DNA of 64,000 nt from Neiella litorisoli (lineage in GTDB: Bacteria; Pseudomonadota; Gammaproteobacteria; Enterobacterales; Neiellaceae): the NCBI RefSeq assembly GCF_014773395.1, contig NZ_JACXAF010000019.1:28625-92624 (forward strand), written 5' to 3'. Under the pieces are notes generated by a model. That model had not been told where the DNA came from. It did no database searches and saw only the letters and a program-made list of their open reading frames with translations. Shown here piece by piece: positions 26,680-35,594 of this stretch. Numbering within the stretch: the stretch's first letter is position 1; every line of letters begins with the position of its first letter. The position numbers and the translations under genes are program-made.

Positions 26680-27522
26680 TTAGATGCGCGATTTATAGAT
26701 TCGGAAAAGGTCGTAAAAGTTGCCATTACGCCAGCACAACTGCCGAATACGTTTGGATGCTCCTCGGCCACAAAGCAACGTCATATTGACCAACAGAGAT
26801 AAGCGTTGAGATTTGCTCAACAGATGACCATGCTTAGCTCGGAACAATCGATAGCCAGCCCGAATCCGGCTTGGATGGGTGATTCGCCCCAGCTCGTGGT
26901 CAGTATGCTGAATATAGGTTCGCTTCATAATGCGTCGAGCAGGGCCTAGCTTGGCAATAATATGAGTGAAAAATTCATAGTCTTGCCAAGCTGGGAATGA
27001 TTCATCAAATAGCAAGCCGTGTTCCAGCAGCCTTTGCCGATCAGCGAAAATCTGATTCCCTACAACATTGCGACAGCCAATCTCTGCCAACGAGATTTGG
27101 CGACCATAGTAACGGCTGGGAATCATTTTTTTACCGGTGTAATTAAAGCTTTGGGCGCACAAAAATGAATCATTGGGATGCCAGGCCGCGACAAACTCAG
27201 CAATGCGCTCAGGAGTGAAACGATCGTCATCATCAAGCCCAGTAATAAATTTGCCATTGGCTGCTCGAATCGCTTTGTTTCTGGCGTGACAGGCCCCTTT
27301 AGACTGTTCTTCTCGCAAATAAACGATGTTGCCATGCTTCTCTTGCAAGCTCCGAACAAAGTCGGGAGTATCATCCGTAGAGCCATCATCGCTAATGACA
27401 ATTTCAACGGCAGGATAAGTCTGAGCCAATACCGAATCGATCGCTCGCTTGAGCATTTGAGGGCGGTTCTTTGTTGGAATATAGACGCTGACCAGCGGCT
27501 GATCTGTGTGCTGACTACTCAT
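26680..27522 (-). CDS. GT2 glycosyltransferase
   Basis: The 280-residue enzyme has 'LVSVYIPTKNRPQML' near 9-23 and 'VEIVISDDGSTDDT' for the first acidic pair. 'GACHARNKAIRAA' follows, then 'FITGLDDDDRFTP' with the D-x-D, and 'FPAWQDYEFF' with the base. This is a standard soluble GT2 with a basic C-terminus. It overlaps the next upstream GT4 gene by eight bases, which argues for coupled translation. It belongs to a different GT2 subgroup from the paralogue pair at 23810-25666. Confidence 0.88.
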   Translation of the reverse strand: MSSQHTDQPLVSVYIPTKNRPQMLKRAIDSVLAQTYPAVEIVISDDGSTDDTPDFVRSLQEKHGNIVYLREEQSKGACHARNKAIRAANGKFITGLDDDDRFTPERIAEFVAAWHPNDSFLCAQSFNYTGKKMIPSRYYGRQISLAEIGCRNVVGNQIFADRQRLLEHGLLFDESFPAWQDYEFFTHIIAKLGPARRIMKRTYIQHTDHELGRITHPSRIRAGYRLFRAKHGHLLSKSQRLSLLVNMTLLCGRGASKRIRQLCWRNGNFYDLFRIYKSRI

Positions 27523-28756
27523 CGTTGGTTACTCCGCTGACCTGGCGAAATAGATGCTCAAATCTTGCCGCTGATATCTCTCTGGAGAACATCGCTTCAA
27601 CTCGGCTTCTGGCGTTAGCCACCAACTGCTGACGGCCATCATCATCTAACGCCAATGCTTGCTCTAAAGTATCCGCTAAGCTGGTTGCGCTAGCTGGTTC
27701 GCACAGATAACCAGAATGTCCATGCTCAATCGAATCGACAATGCCGCCCGAGCGTGAACCAACGACAACGGCGCCTGCAGCCATGGCTTCAAGAAATGTC
27801 AGGCCCTGAGCTTCAACCCAACCACTGGCGGACTGTTTTGACGGCCCCAGAAAAGCATCAGCAGCTGCCATATAGTGTTGTACCTGACTATGATCGACCC
27901 AACCAAGGGTTTGTGCTGCGGCTTCTAAATTGGCTCGTGCAATCCGCTGTTCCAGCTCGGCCTTATCCTGCCCTTCGCCAATGACCACCAGCTTCACTTG
28001 GTGGCCTTTTGCCAATAACAAGCGTGTCGCTTCCAGCGCCTCAAACACTCCTTTTTCTTCAATAACCCGGCCAACGAACACCAACAGTTTTTGCTCAGGA
28101 TGATCTTGTAGCGATGAGCGCAATTGCGACACTTCCTCAGGATCAGGCAGTTCGGAAACAGTCACGCCCATTGGAATTCTATGAACAGAAGTGCCGCTAG
28201 AGCTCATTTGTAGCTCATTAACAGCCGCCTCGGTAAACGACGAATTAACACTGATTGCAGCTGAACGCCTAAGTACCCAGCGCTTAAACTTCAACATCAG
28301 CTTGCCTTTTAACGAGAAAATATCACCACCATGAACAGTCGTTACAACAGGGACTCGAAACAGCCAAGATGACACTAAAGCAGCAAATCCTTGAGGTATG
28401 ATCCAGTGCGCATTGATCACGTCGTATCGTTGAGTTAGCAATAAGCGAAACACTGCAAAACACTCCGCCAACACCAACATCGGCAGCTTCAGTTTTTCGA
28501 TTGGTTTTTTGCGCAAGTTAACCAGAGCACCGCCTTGATAGCAGACAGTCTGCGCCTTAACAGGCCAAAAATAACGAAAGCGACGGACTTGCACACCATC
28601 GAAGTCTTCTTTCAGCGCGGCCCCTTCAAAGTGTGGTGCCAACACAGTCACCTGATGCCCTTTGGCGACTAAGTCTTTCGCAAGGCTATGAACAAATGGT
28701 GTTGTCGAATCACCCGTCCAACGCGGATAATTAGAGGTCACTAAAAGTAATTTCAA
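27515..28756 (-). CDS. GT4 glycosyltransferase
   Basis: The start is TTG at 28756, backed by AGGGAAG about six bases upstream and by the usual N-terminus 'MKLLLVTSNYPRWTGD'. The 413-residue protein has 'TVHGGDIFSLKG' in the N-lobe and 'RIPMGVTVSELP' at the lobe junction. 'LLVFVGRVIEEKGVFEAL' opens the donor domain. 'GPSKQSASGWVEAQGLTFLEAMAAG' carries an insert before the conserved EAM, as in colanic-acid-type GT4 enzymes. It lies 34 bases after the beta-helix lipoprotein gene. It probably adds a hexose to a lipid-linked intermediate, but the donor cannot be read. Confidence 0.87.
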   Translation of the reverse strand: MKLLLVTSNYPRWTGDSTTPFVHSLAKDLVAKGHQVTVLAPHFEGAALKEDFDGVQVRRFRYFWPVKAQTVCYQGGALVNLRKKPIEKLKLPMLVLAECFAVFRLLLTQRYDVINAHWIIPQGFAALVSSWLFRVPVVTTVHGGDIFSLKGKLMLKFKRWVLRRSAAISVNSSFTEAAVNELQMSSSGTSVHRIPMGVTVSELPDPEEVSQLRSSLQDHPEQKLLVFVGRVIEEKGVFEALEATRLLLAKGHQVKLVVIGEGQDKAELEQRIARANLEAAAQTLGWVDHSQVQHYMAAADAFLGPSKQSASGWVEAQGLTFLEAMAAGAVVVGSRSGGIVDSIEHGHSGYLCEPASATSLADTLEQALALDDDGRQQLVANARSRVEAMFSREISAARFEHLFRQVSGVTNDE

Positions 28757-28790
28757 AACATCTTCCCTGCTTATCCTTTGGTATTGATGG

Positions 28791-30665
28791 TCAGTTCGCT
28801 AAGCGCTTATTTAATTGATATCGGTACAGCGACGCGGGCTCAATGGCTTTTTGATTCAACCCTTCGGCATAGCCGATAAACGGTGATTTAGTTTCCAGCG
28901 GCTTTGGAAAATCCAAACCAATCAAACGGATCCCAGGAGCCCGCACTGTAATAGGTAGGTTAACTCGACCTTGTGCTCTGACGTTCCAGTAGGTGGTATA
29001 ACCTGCTGCAATGGGACCAGATTCACGTCCTCCCGCTTCGGTGAATAAGTCCTGCGTGCTACTAACTCCGGCATCAATATCATCAAACAAATTCTGCTGA
29101 TTCAACCCTCTATGCAAGTTGAATTTGGCGTTGTTAACTTGGCCACCACTGTAAACATTTAGCTCAGCATTCCACCCCACCGCCGGTGAATGCAACGCAG
29201 GCGCAGTAAACTGAAAATTAGTGGCGAGTACATAATTGGAAGTTGAAATACTCATGGTGTAGTGCCCACCGCGGCCAAGTACTCGAATATCACTCAAGCT
29301 AAGATTGGCACTTTTCTCAACAATAATGCCATTATCGGCGTGTACCGTTGCAATATCTCTAAGCCAACCATGTTTAACCTGATTCAAAAAGAACGCGTTA
29401 AAGCCGGGCTCTCGATGGTGACCTGCATAAGGTCTTTTAGGAAAAGTCACTCTGAACTGCTCAAAGCCAACTTGCTCTAGCAGCTCTGCATTGCGCAACT
29501 TAACGCGCCATTCTGGCTTAACGTGATGCAGCAAAGGCTCTTTCACTCGAAGACGATGACCGTTGATAGCTTCTACCGTCACAAACTGGTTAACCAAGTT
29601 TGCTCGCCGGTCATATGCTCTTCCTAATTTCGTTTGGGTTGCCGCCATCAGGTGTTTGTCAAAACTTGCTCTTTGGCAGCCTTGATTGCACCAACTAACG
29701 ATTAGCGTTTGGCCAGGGAAGAACAAGCTGGGATCGTCGACTTCTAGCTCATGCTGACCTTGTTTACCAGCGAGGGCCTCCGCAGGTAACGCCGTCGAAA
29801 ATGGCTTCAAACCAGGCCTAGTCCAAATAAAGCCTCCTTTCCAAGAAACGGGAGAGAGGCGGCTGAACGTCGCAACTTGGTTGTCGGCAACCAGATTACG
29901 AATTTTCCATTGCTGCTGGTCTTCTGCAGCTACTGACAACAGAGGCTTAGAAAAAAATAGCTCCGTTCCGGTTTCTGCTGATGAGCCAGCGCCGCGCAAC
30001 AAGATTTGACTACGCTGAATCGCTAGAACTCGCGATAGGTCGACTCGCCCCTGAGGTAACTGAACGATCACAGGGCCGTTCACCTCATGAGCATGTTCCA
30101 AAGCCGCTAACATCGCGACACTGTCGTCTTGCTCATCATTGACAACAACTCCGAACTCAGTGACATCGACAATCGTTGCCCCAGTCAGTCGAGGCTGTTG
30201 TTCACCCCATCGATAGCCTGCGTAAGAAAAATTAGGGAGGTAGTGCTGATCGGAATCAAGAATTTTCGGTCGCCACGGCTGTATGGGGTTGGTTTGCGAT
30301 ACTTGCCGTGAGGTTTGTGAGCTTGCTTGTTGAGTTGCCGAGGAGTAATTGCTTTCGAGCTGAGACTGTAATGATTCGAGTTTACGAGAAGCGGAAACGA
30401 CCTCTGGATGTTGGTCGGTATAGCGCTGCAACAAGGTCGCTAATCGTTGCTGCTGTTCAGTAATCTTTAGCTTGAGTTGTTCGCGACTGAGTTTTGCTTG
30501 CTGGTAGAAGCGGCTTTGTTCTGTTGATTCCGCTTCAACGATAACTGCCGTCTCAGCAATCGCCGGTGGTGCCGCGGCTTCCTTGTCATCGGACACTGTT
30601 GATGTCGAACTACAGCCCAGGCTCGTTAGAGCAACGAGCCATAACGGCAAAGAGAAACGACTCAC
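28791..30665 (-). CDS. Lipoprotein with Wzz-like coiled coil and right-handed beta-helix domain
   Basis: The 624-residue protein starts at GTG 30665. A signal peptide (1-17) ends in a candidate lipobox 'TSLGC' with Cys18. Residues about 50-107 form a Glu/Gln/Lys-rich coiled coil with 'LLQRYTDQHPEVVSASRKL' (78-96). That pattern is typical of the coiled-coil region of exosortase-locus chain-length (Wzz/GumC) proteins. A Ser/Gln linker (108-128) leads to a domain starting near 150. It has the pectate-lyase-superfamily pattern: 'DDSVAMLAAL', then 'VIVQLPQGRVDL', then 'ILLRGAGS', and many short repeated strands. It may bind, epimerise or cleave the polysaccharide at the outer membrane or in the periplasm. 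The catalytic residues are not evident. Confidence 0.7.
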   Translation of the reverse strand: MSRFSLPLWLVALTSLGCSSTSTVSDDKEAAAPPAIAETAVIVEAESTEQSRFYQQAKLSREQLKLKITEQQQRLATLLQRYTDQHPEVVSASRKLESLQSQLESNYSSATQQASSQTSRQVSQTNPIQPWRPKILDSDQHYLPNFSYAGYRWGEQQPRLTGATIVDVTEFGVVVNDEQDDSVAMLAALEHAHEVNGPVIVQLPQGRVDLSRVLAIQRSQILLRGAGSSAETGTELFFSKPLLSVAAEDQQQWKIRNLVADNQVATFSRLSPVSWKGGFIWTRPGLKPFSTALPAEALAGKQGQHELEVDDPSLFFPGQTLIVSWCNQGCQRASFDKHLMAATQTKLGRAYDRRANLVNQFVTVEAINGHRLRVKEPLLHHVKPEWRVKLRNAELLEQVGFEQFRVTFPKRPYAGHHREPGFNAFFLNQVKHGWLRDIATVHADNGIIVEKSANLSLSDIRVLGRGGHYTMSISTSNYVLATNFQFTAPALHSPAVGWNAELNVYSGGQVNNAKFNLHRGLNQQNLFDDIDAGVSSTQDLFTEAGGRESGPIAAGYTTYWNVRAQGRVNLPITVRAPGIRLIGLDFPKPLETKSPFIGYAEGLNQKAIEPASLYRYQLNKRLAN

Positions 30666-30679
30666 GATAGCAACGTCCG

Positions 30680-31645
30680 CTATTCTTTGTCTTGCTTATA
30701 CTTCATTAGTTCAAGCTCGAGCGCTCGAGTCTTCTCGAGAATCGTCTCAATCATCTGTCGATTGTGAGATATCAGGTCTGATAGCAAACCAACCAGAATG
30801 GCCAAGAACCCCATTAGCAAGAAGGAGCCACCCAAGACGAGCGACTGGATGTGACCATCACCTTGGCCAATGAAGTACTTATACAAAAAGCGAATGATCG
30901 GAATGGCGCCAATCACCCCCATGACAATACCGATGTAAAAGAAGAAACGCATCGGCTGGTACATGGCATACATCCGCACCATGGCAGAAAGCTGACGCTG
31001 AACGAATTTAGGGATGCTGGTAAACAGCCGGCTCTCGCGGGTTTTTGGATTAGTCCCCACTGGCACCGACGTGATCGCCATGTGTTTCTTGCCAGCTTGG
31101 ATAATCGTTTCGATGGTATAGCTGAATGGCGAAACGATATTGGTTTTTATTGCCGCTTCGCGACTAATGGCCCGAAAACCGGAGACCGTGTCTGGCACAT
31201 TGGTGCCCGACAACTTGCGAACGACTGCACTGCCTAAGTATTGCAGTAGCTTTTTAAACGGGGAAAAGTGCTCAATTTTATGGGTTTCCCGATCGCCAAC
31301 AACAATATCCGCTTCGCCTGCCAATATCGGCTTCACCAACTTCGCAATATCGGCGCCGTTGTATTGGTTGTCACCATCGGTATTCACGATGATGTCAGCA
31401 CCCGCCTTAATCGACTCTTCCAGCGCAATTCGGAAGGTTCTTGCCAACCCTTTATTATTTTTATTGCGAATCACGTGTGTAATTCCCAGCTCGCGGGCCA
31501 CTTCAGACGTGCCGTCTTGACTGCCATCGTCGACAATCAATGTTTCAATGACATCAATACCATCGATTTGCTTGGGCAAATCGGCATAGGTTTCGGGCAG
31601 CGTTTCCGCTTCGTTATAGCAAGGAATTTGGATAATCAGTTTCAT
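30680..31645 (-). CDS. GT2 polyprenyl-phosphate sugar transferase-like protein
   Basis: The ATG at 31645 has GGAAG eight bases upstream and overlaps the GT39 stop (ATGA). The 321-residue protein has 'LIIQIPCYNEAETLP' and 'TLIVDDGSQDGT' (36-47), and 'IIVNTDGDNQY' with the D-x-D. 'DTVSGFRAISREAA' gives the dolichyl-phosphate-mannose-synthase-like segment. Two C-terminal membrane helices and a cytoplasmic helix ending 'LMKYKQDKE' follow. Enzymes of this type load a sugar on polyprenyl phosphate on the inner face. The adjacent upstream GT39 protein would use that lipid-linked sugar on the outer face, a classical two-step arrangement. The pairing is inferred from position and families. Confidence 0.85.
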   Translation of the reverse strand: MKLIIQIPCYNEAETLPETYADLPKQIDGIDVIETLIVDDGSQDGTSEVARELGITHVIRNKNNKGLARTFRIALEESIKAGADIIVNTDGDNQYNGADIAKLVKPILAGEADIVVGDRETHKIEHFSPFKKLLQYLGSAVVRKLSGTNVPDTVSGFRAISREAAIKTNIVSPFSYTIETIIQAGKKHMAITSVPVGTNPKTRESRLFTSIPKFVQRQLSAMVRMYAMYQPMRFFFYIGIVMGVIGAIPIIRFLYKYFIGQGDGHIQSLVLGGSFLLMGFLAILVGLLSDLISHNRQMIETILEKTRALELELMKYKQDKE

Positions 31646-33225
31646 GGAGAGACTTCCATTGTTTGATCGCAAGAACGCACCAAGCGGATGGTTTGCTCGG
31701 GACTAATAAATTTTCTTCTTATATGTTCAGGTACCAGAGCATCAATGCCAAGTAGCTGCAATATTCGGCCAATAATGGTGATGCGAGATTCTGACGCCCA
31801 CTGCTCACAACTATCTGAGAATGGCTTCACTAACGGGTAATTATTTGTCACCAGCCATAATGCGCTGCTGGTTGCCTGCTCTGGTAATAGTAAGTTGGTT
31901 GCATCGATGCCATAAATCCGATCGAATAGCCGCGCCTGAAAGCCTTCTGGCACAACAATCTGAGCCGTTGGATTATCTGCCATGTAGGCAGACAGATGAC
32001 GATGTTCAGTATGGTTTGACTCACGCATATCAATCAATAGCACATTCATGACCACCGCCCCTACTCCCATGACAACAACAACATGTCGCAACCAAGGAGC
32101 ACCCTGCTGCCAAAGGCGAGCACCGTAAACAGCAAGAGCAATAGCGATGGCATAAGCGACCGGCCCAAAATATCGCGGATGCGGTCGAATTGAGAATATG
32201 TAGTTAGCGCAGATAAGCCATACCACGGCCGTAGTAAGCAACGCCAGAAGAACGCGTTTTTGGGCAGCTGAAAATGGGCTCGTTTGGGCGCTGGCAGTTA
32301 ACAGCAAGATGACGATAAATGCCAAGCTGTAAATAGCTAAATCGTAGTGCAGCAAAAACACAATGTACGGATTGACTATCCAATGCACATTGACCGGAAC
32401 GTGCTCCCAATAACGGGCATCGTCGGTCATAAATTTAAAGAAGCTCTTTGAACTGACCGGTTTGAGCTCAGAAACCACCTTCTTCGTTTTGGTAGTGAGT
32501 TTGTTTTCATTACCAAAGTTATGCTTAGTAATTGTGGCGTGATTCGACGCTATTTTGATTCGATATAGCGGCTCGCCTTGAGTTACCGAAAAATAACTCA
32601 TATCAGCCAAGCCAATCGCCGCTGCGCCCAACGCGCAAAGCAGCCAAGCCCGCCAATTTTTATAGATCAACAGGGCGATGATGGTTGTTGAAATAACCAC
32701 TGCGGCTGACGTCAAATGAGCCAGTATTGCTAGGCCAATAGGAATACCAGCAACCAAATTGAGCCACAATCGATTGCTCTCATTGGCCCAGATCAGCAGC
32801 CAAAAACCGACCACAATAAGAGTTAACTGAGTAAACAACACGAATGGTACATTCGATAGCACGGCGAACAATGAGGTCGAAGCGAACAATCCGGCCGCGA
32901 GCAATCCATAGCCTCGCTGCCAAAAGTGTCGCACACCGAAATAAGTAGCCACGGCAGAGCAGATATAGCCGATAAATGGCGGCACAGTGAGTGCCCACTC
33001 AGATACCCCGAATGATTTCAGGCTGGTGAATAACGCGAAAACATGAGGAAAACGAATCGACCAGTGATCGGTCACAACCGGCTGACCCGTTTCGAGTAAG
33101 GTCAGCGCTGCATAGACATAGTGGAAATCATCGTAACCACGATAGCCCAAGTAGCTCAGCGAACCGAACCCAAAACACATCAAGATGACCAGAGCAACAT
33201 CTGCTCCAACCAGAATCCTTCTCAT
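31642..33225 (-). CDS. GT39/ArnT-like membrane glycosyltransferase
   Basis: The ATG at 33225, preceded by AGGGAT, gives 527 residues; a TTG one codon earlier is possible. The protein has about ten to twelve membrane segments and an early periplasmic loop with 'YRGYDDFHYVYA'. Its acidic pair Asp32-Asp33 is the GT-C catalytic signature found after the first helix of PMT/ArnT-type enzymes. A C-terminal soluble region of about 130 residues follows the last helix. Such proteins transfer a sugar from polyprenyl phosphate to a periplasmic acceptor. The downstream GT2 gene, overlapped by four bases, could make that donor. Confidence 0.82.
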   Translation of the reverse strand: MRRILVGADVALVILMCFGFGSLSYLGYRGYDDFHYVYAALTLLETGQPVVTDHWSIRFPHVFALFTSLKSFGVSEWALTVPPFIGYICSAVATYFGVRHFWQRGYGLLAAGLFASTSLFAVLSNVPFVLFTQLTLIVVGFWLLIWANESNRLWLNLVAGIPIGLAILAHLTSAAVVISTTIIALLIYKNWRAWLLCALGAAAIGLADMSYFSVTQGEPLYRIKIASNHATITKHNFGNENKLTTKTKKVVSELKPVSSKSFFKFMTDDARYWEHVPVNVHWIVNPYIVFLLHYDLAIYSLAFIVILLLTASAQTSPFSAAQKRVLLALLTTAVVWLICANYIFSIRPHPRYFGPVAYAIAIALAVYGARLWQQGAPWLRHVVVVMGVGAVVMNVLLIDMRESNHTEHRHLSAYMADNPTAQIVVPEGFQARLFDRIYGIDATNLLLPEQATSSALWLVTNNYPLVKPFSDSCEQWASESRITIIGRILQLLGIDALVPEHIRRKFISPEQTIRLVRSCDQTMEVSP

Positions 33226-33340
33226 CAATAATCCCTACCAAACTGCCTGTAGCGGTTTTGTTGTTTGGTTATGCTTTGCGCAGTGCCACCATTCTAAGCA
33301 GATAGCGTACAGATGGCTACCAGCTTCATCAATCTGGCAC

Positions 33341-34441
33341 TTATGGATAAATATCTGCCATGATCCGATTGCGCTGCTCAACCGAGAATTTTGTTCTCGC
33401 TAGCTGCTGACCATTGGCTCCAATTTTCTCTCTGAGTGCCTTATCGCCTAGTAAGGTTCCCAAATACTCCGTCAACTTGCCAGTCACGTGATTGCGAAAA
33501 TCTGCAGGAATTTCATTCACGGCGTAACCTCGAAAGTGCTTTCTGTAGTCGTGGTGTTGAATACCAATCAACATGCCGCTCTCTCGATGTTCAATCAATT
33601 CAGGAATGGCCATATGGTCGGTAGCAATCACAGGGATACCATATGCCATGGCTTCGAGCACTGCATAACCAAAAGCCTCACTATAGGTAGGTAACAAATA
33701 AATATGAGTTTGCGGCAAGATTTGATTCATCATCTCGTCGCGCGCAACCCGACCATGAACGATAGCTGGGTTAGTTTGGATTTTGTCGATGTAACGCTGA
33801 CGCATTGCGACATTGTCGGTTTTGAAATCCATATTGAAGTCACAGCACAGTCGAAGTCGAGCATTTGGAAAGTCTTTCTGCACCGCTTCAAAGGCATCAA
33901 CGACGTTCACTCCACCTTTGCGAAAAAAGTCGCCACTGAATAAAATGTTGATGCTATCGGTTGGTTTGGCGGCAAAATCTTCCGTGCCCACATGGCGAAT
34001 GCAGGGATAAACCACTCGCGCTTTATCAAGAATGACACCGCGATTGAGTTCTCCATAACTCTTCACCGTGTCTAGGCCGCTCTGACTCCAAAACAACAAA
34101 GCTCGACAATTTGGCCGAGAGAATAAATAGGAGGCATAGGCGATACGAAGTTGCTTTGGCAAAGGCACACCGAGCCAGTTGAAGGAAACCGACTCTTGCA
34201 AACAAGCCAGTGAATGGATCCAAGGCAATTTGGTGTCTACCAAATTAATCACAGATTCAACAACATCAATGCCGCTGAAATCATACTTGCTCATAAACCC
34301 GGCAACAGGACTACGCAGCCAAGGAGAGCCTTTTCGGGTAATGGGAATTTTCTGGTAGCTCAGCCCTTGCAACGGATATGTGGCAATTTCATCGTATAAA
34401 CCGTGCCAATCTGTCACTCCAACTGTTTTTGTTTGCTTCAC
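33341..34441 (-). CDS. GT4 glycosyltransferase
   Basis: The start is GTG 34441, without an obvious ribosome site. The 366-residue product has a short N-lobe with 'GIDVVESVINLVD', and 'RVVYPCIRHVG' before the donor lobe. 'INILFSGDFFRKGGVNVV' and 'IYLLPTYSEAFGYAVLEAMAYG' give the E-x7-E pattern. The N-lobe lacks the usual glycine-rich first loop and looks shortened, so the start may lie elsewhere or the protein may use an unusual acceptor. It is the first gene of the minus-strand block. A 255-base gap separates it from the divergent plus-strand GT2 gene. Confidence 0.8.
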   Translation of the reverse strand: MKQTKTVGVTDWHGLYDEIATYPLQGLSYQKIPITRKGSPWLRSPVAGFMSKYDFSGIDVVESVINLVDTKLPWIHSLACLQESVSFNWLGVPLPKQLRIAYASYLFSRPNCRALLFWSQSGLDTVKSYGELNRGVILDKARVVYPCIRHVGTEDFAAKPTDSINILFSGDFFRKGGVNVVDAFEAVQKDFPNARLRLCCDFNMDFKTDNVAMRQRYIDKIQTNPAIVHGRVARDEMMNQILPQTHIYLLPTYSEAFGYAVLEAMAYGIPVIATDHMAIPELIEHRESGMLIGIQHHDYRKHFRGYAVNEIPADFRNHVTGKLTEYLGTLLGDKALREKIGANGQQLARTKFSVEQRNRIMADIYP

Positions 34442-34696
34442 TTTATTTAACTACCACTGTTCCATGTACTTGCAATAATCAACCGCTAAACCGATGAAAA
34501 TCAGTCAGCTTGTCGAGCGACAAGCATCGAAGTTGCTACATTGGCCAATTGATGTCAAGCCAGCCCTGGAACCTTTGGTGAAAGTAAACCACGACTACTA
34601 TCCACTGCTTTGTCATGGTACAAATAACATCCCACCTGCCGAAAAGTGGTCAAACGGACTTTGCAGGAGAATCACCAATACGCCGGGAGAAGAAGC

Positions 34697-35581
34697 GTGG
34701 CACAGTACAATGTTTGCATGTTCGCTCATAACGAAGAAGACAATATTAAAACGTCAATTATGAGTGTGTTAGAGCAAACTTCTGAGGCTCTGAATACTTT
34801 CTATCTAATTGCCAATGGCTGTAGCGATGATACGGTCGCCATCGCCAATCAAATCAAACAACAGAGCTTTGCCAAGATGCAAGTTGTCGAGTTAGCAATC
34901 GGCGACAAATGCAATGCTTGGAACCACTACATGCATCAACTGAATCCCGCCGCTGATGTCCATTTTTTTGTTGACGCCGACGTCAACTTTTCGGACCAGT
35001 GCTTCGACAAAATGACCAACCATTTAATGGCGACAGGCGCAGAAACGGTAACGATTGCTGGCATGCCTTTGTCGGGCAGAAACCGAGCGTTCTACGAAAG
35101 CTTGGTGAAGGAGCGCTCGTGCTTTTTCGGCAATTTATATGGTTTGAAGCACGCCGCCATTGAACGCATTCAATCGTATCCGTTCCGCCTGCCCATGGGG
35201 CTCAATTGGATCGACTCATTTCTTACTAAAGCGATCAATACCGACTTATCCTTTGGCGTTGATAACCTGCCTAATCGAGTCACTTATTTGGATGGCGTCG
35301 GTTATCACTTTGAAAAACTATCGCCCTTTTCAACAAATGAAATTTCAATATATATCAACCGAATTGCCCGATATGAGCTTGGCAAAATTCAGGAAAAGTA
35401 TCTTGACGCCCTGCCACTAGAACAATGGCCAGCGAACATGCACGTGATCAACGAACAAATTGATGAGAATTTCGCCACAGATGCTAGCGACATCCAGTTC
35501 ATCAAAAGGTGGTTGGTCCGCAAACGGCTCACCAAACTACTCACTAAACATCGGCAAGCTGAATTGAAAGCACAGAGTTAG
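34697..35581 (+). CDS. GT2-like glycosyltransferase
   Basis: The start is set at GTG 34697, where GGGAG lies about seven bases upstream and the product begins 'MAQYNVCMFAHNEEDNI', the normal start of a GT2 fold. An earlier GTG at 34646 has no ribosome site. The 294-residue protein has 'TFYLIANGCSDDTVA', in which the acidic pair comes after the glycine. 'VHFFVDADVNFSD' carries the D-x-D, and 'LPMGLNWIDSFL' contains an Asp in the region of the base. The C-terminus is basic. It starts the plus-strand trio 34697-37995. The acceptor is unknown. Confidence 0.8.
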   Translation: MAQYNVCMFAHNEEDNIKTSIMSVLEQTSEALNTFYLIANGCSDDTVAIANQIKQQSFAKMQVVELAIGDKCNAWNHYMHQLNPAADVHFFVDADVNFSDQCFDKMTNHLMATGAETVTIAGMPLSGRNRAFYESLVKERSCFFGNLYGLKHAAIERIQSYPFRLPMGLNWIDSFLTKAINTDLSFGVDNLPNRVTYLDGVGYHFEKLSPFSTNEISIYINRIARYELGKIQEKYLDALPLEQWPANMHVINEQIDENFATDASDIQFIKRWLVRKRLTKLLTKHRQAELKAQS

Positions 35582-35594
35582 GAAGCAACGCCAC

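Noticed and set aside
34494..34763. An 89-codon open frame starting in the 255-base gap before the GT2 gene
   Set aside because: No ribosome site, its second half overlaps the GT2 gene in another frame, and the sequence resembles no family. The gap is better explained as a divergent promoter region.
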